Shown: positions 1 through 5,634, numbered from the stretch's first letter. The stretch: DNA of 11,162 nucleotides from GWA2-46-15 sp964551525 (GCA_964551525.1 CAZKCH010000015.1:1-11162); one strand, 5' to 3'. The notes: generated by a model not told the origin, from the sequence alone. Program-made: numbers and translations.

Positions 1-822
1 AAAAGTGGCCACCCGAAAATCAACATTTTTATCATCAACGCGGGTGGTAAACCGGCCATCTTGGGGAATCCTGTTTTCGTCTATTTTAAGACCGGACAAA
101 ATTTTAATCCGGGAAATAACCGCCGGCAATAATTTCAAGGGTAAAAAAATAGAGGAATGGAGAACGCCGTCCAAGCGGTATCTCACCCTTAACTTTTCTT
201 CGGTCGGCTCAATGTGAATATCAGAAGCCTGGCCGTCAACGCCATGGCCTAAAATGACCGCCACCACTTTGGTGATCGGCGCTTCTTCGGCCAAGCGGGC
301 AAATTCGCTTTCCGTCGGCATCAAGCCCTCTCTTTTTGTCTTGTTGTCATGAATATCTTTTTCCAATTCGCCCAAGGCCTTTTCCACCTCTCTCCTTAAG
401 GTGCGATACTGCTTTAAAAGTTTGCTGAAAGTGGTGATGGTAATCAATGACACCTGGCTCTGCCATTTTCCCTGCCGCGCCAAAAACTTTAAGGCCTCCT
501 GATTGACCATGTCTTCGGGATAAATCATGCCGATTTCCAGAATATTATCATTCTTCGCCAACGGGATCATCTTGTAAAACCGGGCCGATTCCTCGGGAAT
601 CAATTCCAAAACCCTTAAAGGTACTTCCTCGGCTTGTACTTCTTTGAGAGGAATTTTCAAATCCTCGCTTTTCAAAACAAAAAGGGCTTTTTCCTCCACT
701 ACGCCCGATTCCAATATCACCTCTTCTTCTTTTTTGCTTTTTGCTTTTACTTCGGTCTCAAAAGCAATCGCCCGCTCGCGATTGATCATTCCCTTTTTCA
801 GTAATTTTTGGATTAAAGACAT
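1..822 (-). CDS. pilB: Type IV pilus extension ATPase PilB/GspE, N-terminal 274 residues (cut by window edge)
   Basis: This is the motor ATPase that powers pilus extension from the cytoplasmic face of the inner membrane. The open frame runs from ATG at 822 off the left edge (274 codons). Residues 1-140 look like the GspE/PilB N-terminal (MshEN-like) domain. Residues 199-206 read ASDIHIEP and 213-219 RYRLDG, the hallmark of the GspE/PilB ATPase N-subdomain. Residues 244-258 (SGLKIDENRIPQDGR) are the conserved segment before the nucleotide site. The Walker A, Asp and His boxes should lie beyond the window and cannot be checked. It is the last visible gene of the pilM-N-O block, starting 2 nt after the preceding stop. 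No Shine-Dalgarno sequence is visible. PilT is a less likely reading because PilT lacks this long N-terminal domain. Confidence 0.92.
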   Translation of the reverse strand, partial: MSLIQKLLKKGMINRERAIAFETEVKAKSKKEEEVILESGVVEEKALFVLKSEDLKIPLKEVQAEEVPLRVLELIPEESARFYKMIPLAKNDNILEIGMIYPEDMVNQEALKFLARQGKWQSQVSLITITTFSKLLKQYRTLRREVEKALGELEKDIHDNKTKREGLMPTESEFARLAEEAPITKVVAVILGHGVDGQASDIHIEPTEEKLRVRYRLDGVLHSSIFLPLKLLPAVISRIKILSGLKIDENRIPQDGRFTTRVDDKNVDFRVATF

Positions 823-824
823 TA

Positions 825-1091
825 TTAAAAGGTGAATGGGTTTTCTCTTTTTGTCTCGCCCGGGAATTCGCTGATTTGATTGAACAATTTCATTTCTTTT
901 AAAATCGGCTGGCTAAAAACACTGAAATCAATTTCCACCCGCCGCATCGGCCGAGAAGCGATTACTCCCTCTTTTACCGGCTTTCTTAAAACGCCGAAGT
1001 AAAAAACCGCGGCCGTCGCCACTGCCACCACAGCAAAAACAGCGATTAAGCTCTGCTGTTTTTTTCTGGCTTTAGAAAAAACAATGGCCAT
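825..1091 (-). CDS. Small single-pass membrane protein, PilP-like, in pilus operon
   Basis: An 88-residue protein with a basic start (SKARKKQQ, residues 6-13), one membrane segment at about residues 15-34, and a short periplasmic tail. The tail ends in RENPFTF, which resembles the PFxP-type end of the PilP/GspC-like lipoprotein or linker proteins. It has no lipobox. It sits between pilO and pilB (9 nt after pilO, 2 nt before pilB), where other bacteria carry pilP, so a role in linking the PilN-PilO platform to outer pilus parts is a reasonable inference. It is much shorter than true PilP (about 175 residues) and lacks that protein's folded domain, so homology is not proven. The frame is real in my view because of its tight operon fit. 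Confidence 0.7.
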   Translation of the reverse strand: MAIVFSKARKKQQSLIAVFAVVAVATAAVFYFGVLRKPVKEGVIASRPMRRVEIDFSVFSQPILKEMKLFNQISEFPGETKRENPFTF

Positions 1092-1100
1092 ATTAAAAAG

Positions 1101-1643
1101 TTATTGGCTAACGTTGTTAACGCTGCTGAAAAAATTAACGCTCAAACTGACGTTGAAGTTAAAAACTATTTCTTTCTCGGGCTTGGCAATGGAAAATGTT
1201 TCTACCTGGATCAGCCGGCTGCTTTTTTCCAGTTCGCCGATGAAATTCTTAAAGTCAGGATAAAAACCGGCCACTTCAAGGGAAATGACTCTTTTTTCCA
1301 CGGCCGGATTATCTAAAACCAAGCTGGCCTGGCCAAGAGCAACTTTCCTGATCACTAATTTCCCCTGAGAAGCCGTGGCCTGCAAATAATCAAGCAAAGA
1401 GGGAAAAAAGGGGTCGGCGGGCACGGCCGAGCTGATCTTTTCCATTTCCGGGCCATACTTGTCCAGCTCTTTTTTCAAGTCAGCAATGGTCTGATTATAG
1501 TCCTGCCTTGCTTTTAAATCCGCTTCCTTCTGGGCAAAATCGGTTTTCAAAAGCTGAAACCGCTGGTATTGAGGCAAAATCAAAACCAGGACTAAAACCA
1601 GAATCGCCGCCAGATTGAAAATGATTAAAAGATATTTTTTCAT
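1101..1643 (-). CDS. pilO: Type IV pilus inner-membrane platform protein PilO
   Basis: PilO pairs with PilN in the periplasm to form the alignment platform around the pilus machine. The 180-residue protein has a very short cytoplasmic start (MKK), a hydrophobic segment at about residues 4-23, a coiled-coil stretch at about 28-72 rich in Lys, Glu, Asp and Gln, and a C-terminal region (about 78-175) with the alternating pattern expected of the PilO ferredoxin-like fold. The length fits the family (about 180-210). Its ATG overlaps the pilN stop by one base (TGATG), so translation is probably coupled. Sequence conservation in PilO is low, so the call rests on topology, length and gene order as well as sequence pattern. 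Confidence 0.87.
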   Translation of the reverse strand: MKKYLLIIFNLAAILVLVLVLILPQYQRFQLLKTDFAQKEADLKARQDYNQTIADLKKELDKYGPEMEKISSAVPADPFFPSLLDYLQATASQGKLVIRKVALGQASLVLDNPAVEKRVISLEVAGFYPDFKNFIGELEKSSRLIQVETFSIAKPEKEIVFNFNVSLSVNFFSSVNNVSQ

Positions 1644-2170
1644 CAGAAGATTTCCGGTTTAAAAATGATTTCGAAGCTGAACCCGACGCCGCCTGTTTTT
1701 TCAATGCCGATATTTTCCAGGTTAACCGACTCGATGAAGGAATTCTTCTTAAAAAGCAGCGCCTGCTGGCCCAAAACCTGGAAATTATCAGCCAAACCGG
1801 CGATAAAAACCGAGTTATCCTTGGCGCTGAAATCGATTTTATTAAAAATAATCTGGGGGTGGATATTTTCCCCTAAAAGATCCAAAATTTCTGTCACCGG
1901 CTTCCTTAATTGGAGCAGTTGACTGAAAGCCGAGACCTTTTTTTGGCTGCTCAAAACCTGGTTTTCTGCCTCAATTTCCTTGGCCGTTTTACCTTTAACT
2001 AACTCTGTATCGATGGCCGTTACTTTCTCATCAAGGCCGCGGTTAATCCGAAGAAAGACAAGAGACGCGGCGACAGACACGATCAGCAAAAAAACAGACA
2101 GATATAGCGAAATTAACCGCCAAAGCGATTTTTGTTCTGTTTGCTGTTGAGGAATTAAATCAATATCCAT
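1643..2170 (-). CDS. pilN: Type IV pilus inner-membrane platform protein PilN
   Basis: PilN spans the inner membrane and couples cytoplasmic PilM to periplasmic PilO. The 175-residue protein begins MDIDLIPQ, the counterpart of the INLLP-type N-terminal peptide that docks into PilM in characterised systems. A membrane segment follows at about residues 20-41, then a coiled coil (about 42-85) and a C-terminal ferredoxin-like region (about 90-173). It starts 18 nt after the pilM stop, and its TGA overlaps the pilO ATG by one base. No Shine-Dalgarno sequence is present. A TATAAT hexamer lies at 2179-2184, only 8 nt before the start. It could be an internal promoter but may be chance in AT-rich DNA. 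Confidence 0.89.
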   Translation of the reverse strand: MDIDLIPQQQTEQKSLWRLISLYLSVFLLIVSVAASLVFLRINRGLDEKVTAIDTELVKGKTAKEIEAENQVLSSQKKVSAFSQLLQLRKPVTEILDLLGENIHPQIIFNKIDFSAKDNSVFIAGLADNFQVLGQQALLFKKNSFIESVNLENIGIEKTGGVGFSFEIIFKPEIF

Positions 2171-2188
2171 GTTTTTTAATTATATCGG

Positions 2189-3274
2189 CTATTCAAGCCC
2201 CCTCATTGCCGCGCCAATGGCAATGGCATAAGAAGGCGCCAGTTGCCTTAAAATATTTTCTAAAATCGGGGGGTAAAAAATATTGGCGCTGAAAAACGGG
2301 TTAACCACTTCGGTGGCGATATTGGTCTTGGCCATGAAATATTCTTTCAAACCGGGCATTAAAACCATGCCCCCGCCAAGAACAATCAGCGCCGGCGCCT
2401 TGAGCGCGCCTTCATAAAAATTCTGAATGGTTTTTTGCACTTCGGAAATAATGACGTCGACAATCGGCGAAAGCACTTCTTTAACGGTTCGGGAAATCGG
2501 GTCTTCTGTTTCCGCCAAGCCATATTTTTGCCTCAACCGCTCTGCTTCTTTAAAATCAACTTGCATTGATTTGCTTAAAACCTCGGTAATTTCATTGGCT
2601 GCCGGCTCAAACGAACGGCTTTGTTTTAAAACCCCTTTATCAATAATGGTACAAGTGACGCTTTGGGCGCCAATGTCCACCAAGGCAATGGTTTTATCTT
2701 TAGGCGGATTAACCGCCCTCAAAAAACCAAAGACCTCTGCTTCTAAGGCGAAAAGATCAAGTTTTGCCAGCCGGCTGATATCCTGATATTGGCTAATAAT
2801 TTCATTAGGCACGGCCACTAACAAAACTTTGATGTTCTCCCCCGGATTATCATCCGCTCTGCCTTCGATAATCGACCAGTCCAAGGTGACTTCATTCAAA
2901 GGAACGGGTATTTGCTGCCTGACGCGGAAACGGATGGCCTGGTCTAATTCCTGAAAAGACATTGAGGGCAAAGAAATGGTGGTGTAAAAAGTGGAAAAAT
3001 CCGGGATAGAGAAGACGGCTCTGCGGGTAGACATTTTCGCCTCGTCAATCATCCCTTCAATCGCCCGGGCCACGTCGAGATTCTGGAAAGAAAGCGTGTT
3101 TTTCTCAAAGGTGCGAAAGGGTTTTTCGAAAATGGCCTCGGCCTTGATTTCGCCATAGGCCTCCAATTTAATTCTTTCCCCGGCGCGGGAAAGCTCAACG
3201 ATTTTTATCGCCGAAGAACCGATGTCAATGCCCAGACAGCTCTTCTTCGCCAAATTGAAATGAATAAAAGCCAT
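2189..3274 (-). CDS. pilM: Type IV pilus assembly protein PilM (actin-like ATPase)
   Basis: PilM is a cytoplasmic actin/FtsA-fold protein that forms a ring with PilN and transmits the state of the motor ATPases. The 361-residue protein has the family's phosphate-1 motif LGIDIGSSAIKIVEL at residues 14-28, a phosphate-2 type motif LVDIGAQS at 198-205, and the adenosine-site motif LGGGMVLMPGL at 299-309. The length matches PilM (about 350). It is the first gene of the pilus operon, with an AT-rich divergent region between it and comF. The ATG at 3274 puts the usual short lead of about 13 residues before the first motif. No ribosome binding site is evident. Confidence 0.95.
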   Translation of the reverse strand: MAFIHFNLAKKSCLGIDIGSSAIKIVELSRAGERIKLEAYGEIKAEAIFEKPFRTFEKNTLSFQNLDVARAIEGMIDEAKMSTRRAVFSIPDFSTFYTTISLPSMSFQELDQAIRFRVRQQIPVPLNEVTLDWSIIEGRADDNPGENIKVLLVAVPNEIISQYQDISRLAKLDLFALEAEVFGFLRAVNPPKDKTIALVDIGAQSVTCTIIDKGVLKQSRSFEPAANEITEVLSKSMQVDFKEAERLRQKYGLAETEDPISRTVKEVLSPIVDVIISEVQKTIQNFYEGALKAPALIVLGGGMVLMPGLKEYFMAKTNIATEVVNPFFSANIFYPPILENILRQLAPSYAIAIGAAMRGLE

Positions 3275-3299
3275 GCCCCGTATGAAATTAAAAATTGTC

Positions 3300-3337
3300 T
3301 TGTTCTAATTTTTTATTATATCATAAAATCAGAACAA
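3300..3337. promoter_or_regulatory. Imperfect palindrome between pilM and comF, operator-like
   Basis: TTGTTCT (3300-3306) and AGAACAA (3331-3337) are exact inverted copies. After one mismatched pair the match continues with ATTTT (3308-3312) against AAAAT (3325-3329). The dyad covers the candidate pilM -10 box and ends 1 nt before the comF ATG, so a bound protein could block both genes. The same bases could instead fold as an RNA hairpin in a comF leader. The repressor is unknown. Confidence 0.45.
3315..3320 (-). promoter_or_regulatory. Candidate -10 box (TATAAT) for the pilM operon
   Basis: A perfect TATAAT reads on the minus strand 41 nt before the pilM start codon, in the only intergenic gap upstream of the operon. 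No good -35 hexamer lies at 17 nt (the bases there read GCATAT). The call therefore rests on position and the perfect -10. Confidence 0.4.
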
Positions 3338-3338
3338 T

Positions 3339-3935
3339 ATGCTTCAAGAAAACAGACAAACCCTTTTCCGGAGAATCACTGCTTTTTTAGAAGAATCCTT
3401 CTTTCCCAAGTTTTGCTTTGGCTGCCAAAGACAAGGCGAGTATCTGTGCCCGGACTGCCTGGCCACGATTGATGTTTTAAAATCGTGCTTTTGCCTTTGC
3501 CTGAAGCCATCGCGGCTACCGCAAGCAGGCCAATGCTCTCTTTGTCAGGATAAAACTCTTGACGGTCTTTATTGCGCTACTGATTATGAAGCCCTTTTGG
3601 TAAAAAAACTTATCCAGGCGTGCAAATATGCTCCTTATGTCAAAGAACTGGGAAAATCCCTGTCTGATTTGATTGTATCCCATTTTGCCCTGATAGAGAA
3701 GCAAGTCCCGGCTGATTTTGTCCTCGTCCCTGTCCCCTTGGAGAAAAAGAAGCTGAAAAGCCGCGGCTTTAACCAAGCCGAAGAGATCGCCCGTCACTTG
3801 GAACAAGAATGGCGATTACCGCTGATTAGTAATTGCCTGATAAAAATAAAAAACACTATCCCGCAAATGAAACTATCGGGCCAAGAAAGAGAAAATAACT
3901 TAAAAGGCGCCTTTGAATGCGCCTTGCCAAAATGA
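3339..3935 (+). CDS. comF: ComF family protein, N-terminal 198 residues (frame broken before the PRPP loop)
   Basis: ComF is a cytoplasmic zinc-ribbon plus phosphoribosyltransferase-fold protein needed for DNA uptake during transformation. The zinc ribbon is seen as C26xxC29 with C37xxC40, and a second Cys set at 50-54 and C66xxC69. The transferase-fold half has VLVPVPLEKKKLKSRGFNQ at 128-146, the conserved RGFNQ family signature, and QMKLSGQERENNLKGAF at 176-192. The frame then stops at TGA 3933-3935, just before the PRPP-binding loop. That loop continues in another frame from 3932. Together the two pieces make a normal-length ComF (about 245 residues). The start is 1 nt after an intergenic palindrome with no Shine-Dalgarno sequence, so initiation may be nearly leaderless. 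It may be a true pseudogene, a coupled split gene, or a base miscall. Confidence 0.88.
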   Translation: MLQENRQTLFRRITAFLEESFFPKFCFGCQRQGEYLCPDCLATIDVLKSCFCLCLKPSRLPQAGQCSLCQDKTLDGLYCATDYEALLVKKLIQACKYAPYVKELGKSLSDLIVSHFALIEKQVPADFVLVPVPLEKKKLKSRGFNQAEEIARHLEQEWRLPLISNCLIKIKNTIPQMKLSGQERENNLKGAFECALPK

Positions 3936-4081
3936 TTAAGGGGAAAAATGTATTTTTAATTGATGATGTTTATACTATTGGCGCCACCATGGAAGAAAGT
4001 GCCAAAGTCCTGAAACGGGCCGGTGCTAAACAGGTCTGGGGGATTGTGGTCAGCCGCAGCTGCCCCAAACCGTTGCGCTAA
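3932..4081 (+). CDS. comF: ComF family protein, C-terminal 49 residues with the PRPP-binding loop
   Basis: The ATG at 3932 overlaps the stop of the first comF piece as ATGA. The short frame encodes MIKGKNVFLIDDVYTIGAT, which is the phosphoribosyltransferase PRPP loop (hydrophobic strand, two Asp at residues 11-12, then TxGAT; most relatives have TTGAT), followed by the closing helix and the strand KQVWGIVVSR. In an intact ComF it follows directly on the GAF segment that ends the first piece, so nothing seems lost except the frame. It ends at TAA 4079-4081, close to the normal ComF end, right beside a GC-rich repeat. Adding one A to the AAAA run at 3929-3932 would restore a single frame. Confidence 0.8.
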   Translation: MIKGKNVFLIDDVYTIGATMEESAKVLKRAGAKQVWGIVVSRSCPKPLR

Positions 4082-4085
4082 GCCA

Positions 4086-4130
4086 GACCTCGCCCAAGCT
4101 TGTTGCGCGAGGCCTCGTCTCGCACGAGCT
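4086..4130. repeat. GC-rich palindromic intergenic repeat after comF
   Basis: The gap between comF and the GIY-YIG gene is packed with short inverted repeats: CCTCGC (4088-4093) with GCGAGG (4107-4112), GCGAG (4107-4111) with CTCGC (4118-4122), and the self-complementary CAAGCTTG (4095-4102). On the minus strand a motif AAGCTYG...GCGAG occurs twice about 30 nt apart. It is much richer in GC than its surroundings, and no T-run follows, so it looks like a REP-type element and not an intrinsic terminator. Confidence 0.5.
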
Positions 4131-4363
4131 TACAATAAATGTTTTTTAATGAAAGCCCGACCTGAACCGGATTTTAAATACTTTTCAAATTTGAAAGCTT
4201 TGTATTTGTCGCTAATGGCGAAATAAAAAATTAGTTTTATAGGCGATCTATTTATTGTAGCCGGCACCTGACCCCCTTTGTGTCTTTCAATTCTATCTTT
4301 TAGATTATCCGTGCAACCTATATAATATCCATCCTTGCATTTTAAACTATAAACATAGTACAT
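4130..4363 (-). CDS. Small GIY-YIG domain endonuclease-like protein
   Basis: A single-domain GIY-YIG protein of the UPF0213/YhbQ-like size class. The fold is otherwise found in UvrC, homing nucleases and restriction enzymes, where it cuts DNA with one metal ion. Seen from the ATG at 4363 (77 residues): MYYVYSLK carries the GIY-equivalent, YYIGCTDNLKDRIERH carries YIG with the catalytic Arg and a following His, and FEKYLKSGSGRAF carries the conserved Glu. All expected catalytic residues are present. A GTG at 4378 in the same frame would add five residues, but relatives start at MYYVY, so I prefer 4363. Neither start has a Shine-Dalgarno sequence. It stands alone, with GC-rich palindromic repeats on both sides. 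Its cellular role is not known. Confidence 0.85.
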   Translation of the reverse strand: MYYVYSLKCKDGYYIGCTDNLKDRIERHKGGQVPATINRSPIKLIFYFAISDKYKAFKFEKYLKSGSGRAFIKKHLL

Positions 4364-4397
4364 ATAAATCTCATTCACTAAAATTGCTATTAATAAC

Positions 4398-4430
4398 GGG
4401 CTGTGTCACGCCGAAGCCGAGGCGAAGCCC
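4398..4430. repeat. GC-rich hairpin repeat, unit 1
   Basis: Stem GGGCT (4398-4402) with AGCCC (4426-4430) encloses CGCC (4409-4412) with GGCG (4421-4424). It shares the 15-nt word TGTCACGCCGWAGCC (4404-4418) and a trailing GGCGAAG (4421-4427) with the unit at 4456-4492, so the two are copies of one element. No T-run follows on either side. Confidence 0.6.
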
Positions 4431-4455
4431 GCTTTCGCGTGTCTATGGCGGACTT

Positions 4456-4492
4456 TGTCACGCCGTAGCCACGCTTCAGCGTGGCGAAGGCG
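4456..4492. repeat. GC-rich hairpin repeat, unit 2, abutting tRNA-Ser 3' end
   Basis: This is a second copy of the word TGTCACGCCGWAGCC (4456-4470). It differs from unit 1 by a self-complementary insertion ACGCTTCAGCGT that lengthens the hairpin: GCCACGC (4468-4474), loop TTCA, GCGTGGC (4479-4485), with an outer CGCC/GGCG pair. On the minus strand it lies immediately 3' of the tRNA, its last two bases overlapping the tRNA end, so it may fold in the tRNA precursor trailer. Confidence 0.6.
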
Positions 4493-4576
4493 GAGGAGGT
4501 GGGAGTCGAACCCACTGGACCCCTTTCGAAGTCAAAGTTTAGCAAACTTTTGCACGAGCCGTTATGCGTCTCCTCC
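4491..4576 (-). tRNA. tRNA-Ser (anticodon GCT)
   Basis: A class II tRNA of 86 nt reading AGC/AGU codons. Acceptor GGAGGAG pairs with CTCCTCC, with discriminator G (the usual serine base). The anticodon arm is AAAGT-TTGCTAA-ACTTT. The long variable arm GACTTC-GAAA-GGGGTC has a GNRA loop, and the T arm is GTGGG-TTCGACT-CCCAC. CCA is not encoded. Oddities: base 8 is A where U8 is nearly universal, and the D loop (AACGGCTC) ends in C where A21 is usual. The overall fold is good, so I regard it as a real tRNA, but its D-arm core is unusual. Confidence 0.93.
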
Positions 4577-4642
4577 TCAAAACTAATTTAAGCATATATT
4601 GCTGGTTTGAACCATAACACCACTCTTTCTTAGTCAATCCGG

Positions 4643-4675
4643 CATAACATCATATACGACCGCATCTGTTTTATG
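4643..4675. promoter_or_regulatory. Operator-like dyad at the 3' end of the PaaX-like gene
   Basis: CATAACA (4643-4649) faces TTTTATG (4669-4675) across 19 nt. The left arm and the next bases (CATATACG, 4651-4658) recur in inverted orientation at the other end of the gene (5501 down to 5486), 18 of 22 bases identical over the longest block. A further lone CATAACA lies at 4613-4619, 30 nt away. The dyad ends 1 nt before the complement of the gene's TGA stop codon. Confidence 0.45.
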
Positions 4676-5470
4676 TCACGAAAGTTTTGGCTTAAATTTT
4701 AAATAAGATTTTGAATAAATCGCAGTGTATATCTTAAACGCTTTTTCCGCCTCCCAATCAACGGGCAAAAGCTCTCTTGGCAACCGCGGATCTTTTTCAT
4801 AGATTAAACGATAATCATTAATCGCTTCAAAAGGCGAAAACGCCTGCCCCCCGGCTTCATATTTCTTGATAAAAGCATTATATTCCTCTTGAATCTTTCC
4901 GAGATGCCAGATCCTTTCCGCTAATTTTTTTGCTTTTAAGGGTCCGACTTTCGGAGCAATCGAGAAGATTACATAGGGCTCTAATTGATATTCTTCAATA
5001 ATCTTTTGGACATTACCCAAAAAATCGTAGGGGGAAATCCAAATGCTATTTTGAAGCCTTGCAAACCCTAATCGTTTTAAGTTTACCCGAAAAATATTCC
5101 TTTTCAAAAAAAACTTTTCCGGAATGTCAAAATTCACCAAATACCATTTCTGATCCCAAGACGGATAAACGGGGGAAATGGGCAAAATATCCTTTATCCT
5201 TTGCTCGCCACTTTTACTAACCTTCAACTTTTCATCAACCCATCCCTTTTCTTGAATATATCTTAAAGCTCTCTTTGTTTTTGAGGCCTCGATCGTTTCT
5301 CTAATTTTCTCTGTTTTCATTAGGGTATAGGGAAGAGACCTGAAAAACCTTGGGTCGACTACAGATTCATAGCCGGAGATCAAGAAAAATAAAATCAGGT
5401 CGGCTAACGAAGAAAAGGCGCCACCCGTAATTTTTAAAACTTTCTCTCTAAGTTCTTTTGTTTTTGCCAT
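4676..5470 (-). CDS. PaaX-family transcriptional regulator with Cas2-like middle domain
   Basis: A 264-residue protein with the three-part PaaX layout: a winged-helix DNA-binding region (about 1-98), a Cas2-like ferredoxin fold (about 106-172, with WYLVNFDIPEKF at 109-120 and LKRLGFARLQNSIWISPYD at 131-149), and the PaaX C-terminal region. The last carries the family signature DPRLPRELLPVDW at 227-239. PaaX itself represses phenylacetate catabolism and responds to an acyl-CoA. No such pathway is visible here, so the ligand and targets are unknown. Cas2-only annotation would be wrong given the flanking PaaX regions and the absence of cas genes or a CRISPR array. The start codon lies inside an inverted-repeat dyad about 20 nt below a good promoter, which suggests autorepression. 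A similar dyad lies at the stop codon. Confidence 0.87.
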   Translation of the reverse strand: MAKTKELREKVLKITGGAFSSLADLILFFLISGYESVVDPRFFRSLPYTLMKTEKIRETIEASKTKRALRYIQEKGWVDEKLKVSKSGEQRIKDILPISPVYPSWDQKWYLVNFDIPEKFFLKRNIFRVNLKRLGFARLQNSIWISPYDFLGNVQKIIEEYQLEPYVIFSIAPKVGPLKAKKLAERIWHLGKIQEEYNAFIKKYEAGGQAFSPFEAINDYRLIYEKDPRLPRELLPVDWEAEKAFKIYTAIYSKSYLKFKPKLS

Positions 5471-5501
5471 ATCACCATCAACGACCGTATATGTTGTTAT
5501 G
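5468..5501. promoter_or_regulatory. Operator-like dyad over start codon and leader of the PaaX-like gene
   Basis: CATATCA (5468-5474) and TGTTATG (5495-5501) are near-perfect inverted half-sites separated by 20 nt, positioned between the candidate -10 box and the ATG. One half-site contains the start codon. Placement downstream of the promoter fits autorepression by the encoded DNA-binding protein. Protein binding is inferred. Confidence 0.5.
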
Positions 5502-5517
5502 TCAGATCGATTACAAT

Positions 5518-5546
5518 TTGATTATAGTGAAAATTAATTGTAGAGT
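5518..5546 (+). promoter_or_regulatory. Promoter of tRNA-Arg and recG
   Basis: TTGATT (5518-5523), 17 nt, then TAGAGT (5541-5546); each hexamer matches consensus at 4 of 6 bases. The start would be near 5553, about 8 nt before the tRNA. It overlaps the opposing promoter of the regulator gene almost completely, so the two may exclude each other. Confidence 0.4.
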
Positions 5547-5549
5547 AAA
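5521..5549 (-). promoter_or_regulatory. Promoter of the PaaX-like gene
   Basis: On the minus strand TTTACT (5544-5549) is followed after exactly 17 nt by a perfect TATAAT (5521-5526). Transcription would start near 5514, giving a leader of about 44 nt that contains the operator-like dyad. Confidence 0.55.
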
Positions 5550-5560
5550 GATGGTTAAAC

Positions 5561-5632
5561 GCCCCCATAGTTCAATGGATAGAATAGGAGATTGCGGATC
5601 TTCTGATAGAGGTTCGAATCCTCTTGGGGGCA
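5561..5632 (+). tRNA. tRNA-Arg (anticodon GCG)
   Basis: Acceptor GCCCCCA pairs with TGGGGGC, discriminator A. The D arm is GTTC-AATGGATA-GAAT with GG and A20, an arginine identity base. The anticodon arm GGAGA-TTGCGGA-TCTTC gives GCG, reading CGC/CGU, with G37 as expected for TrmD methylation. The variable loop is short (TGAT), and the T arm is AGAGG-TTCGAAT-CCTCT. CCA is not encoded. Most bacteria read these codons with ACG deaminated to ICG, so GCG is notable. The 72-nt length and complete pairing support a working tRNA. Confidence 0.95.
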
Positions 5633-5634
5633 TT

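Noticed and set aside
3933..3935. TGA in comF read through as glycine
   Set aside because: The bases after TGA in that frame quickly reach another stop and do not encode the PRPP loop; the homology continues in a shifted frame. TGA ends other genes here.
4023..4226. 67-residue plus-strand frame
   Set aside because: It overlaps the comF C-terminal frame, a GC-rich repeat and the GIY-YIG gene on the other strand, and has no family pattern.
4456..4492. Intrinsic terminator after tRNA-Ser
   Set aside because: The hairpin is strong but no T-run follows on the minus strand.
4676..5470. CRISPR-associated Cas2
   Set aside because: Only the middle domain is Cas2-like. The winged helix and DPRLPRELLPVDW place it in PaaX. 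No CRISPR array or other cas gene is present.
4640..5503. Insertion sequence carrying the PaaX-like gene
   Set aside because: The end repeats match well, but there is no transposase and no target-site duplication, so operators are the simpler reading.
5458..5634. Extended start for recG giving 59 more residues
   Set aside because: This part runs through the tRNA-Arg and its promoter, and RecG homology starts at the ATG at 5635.
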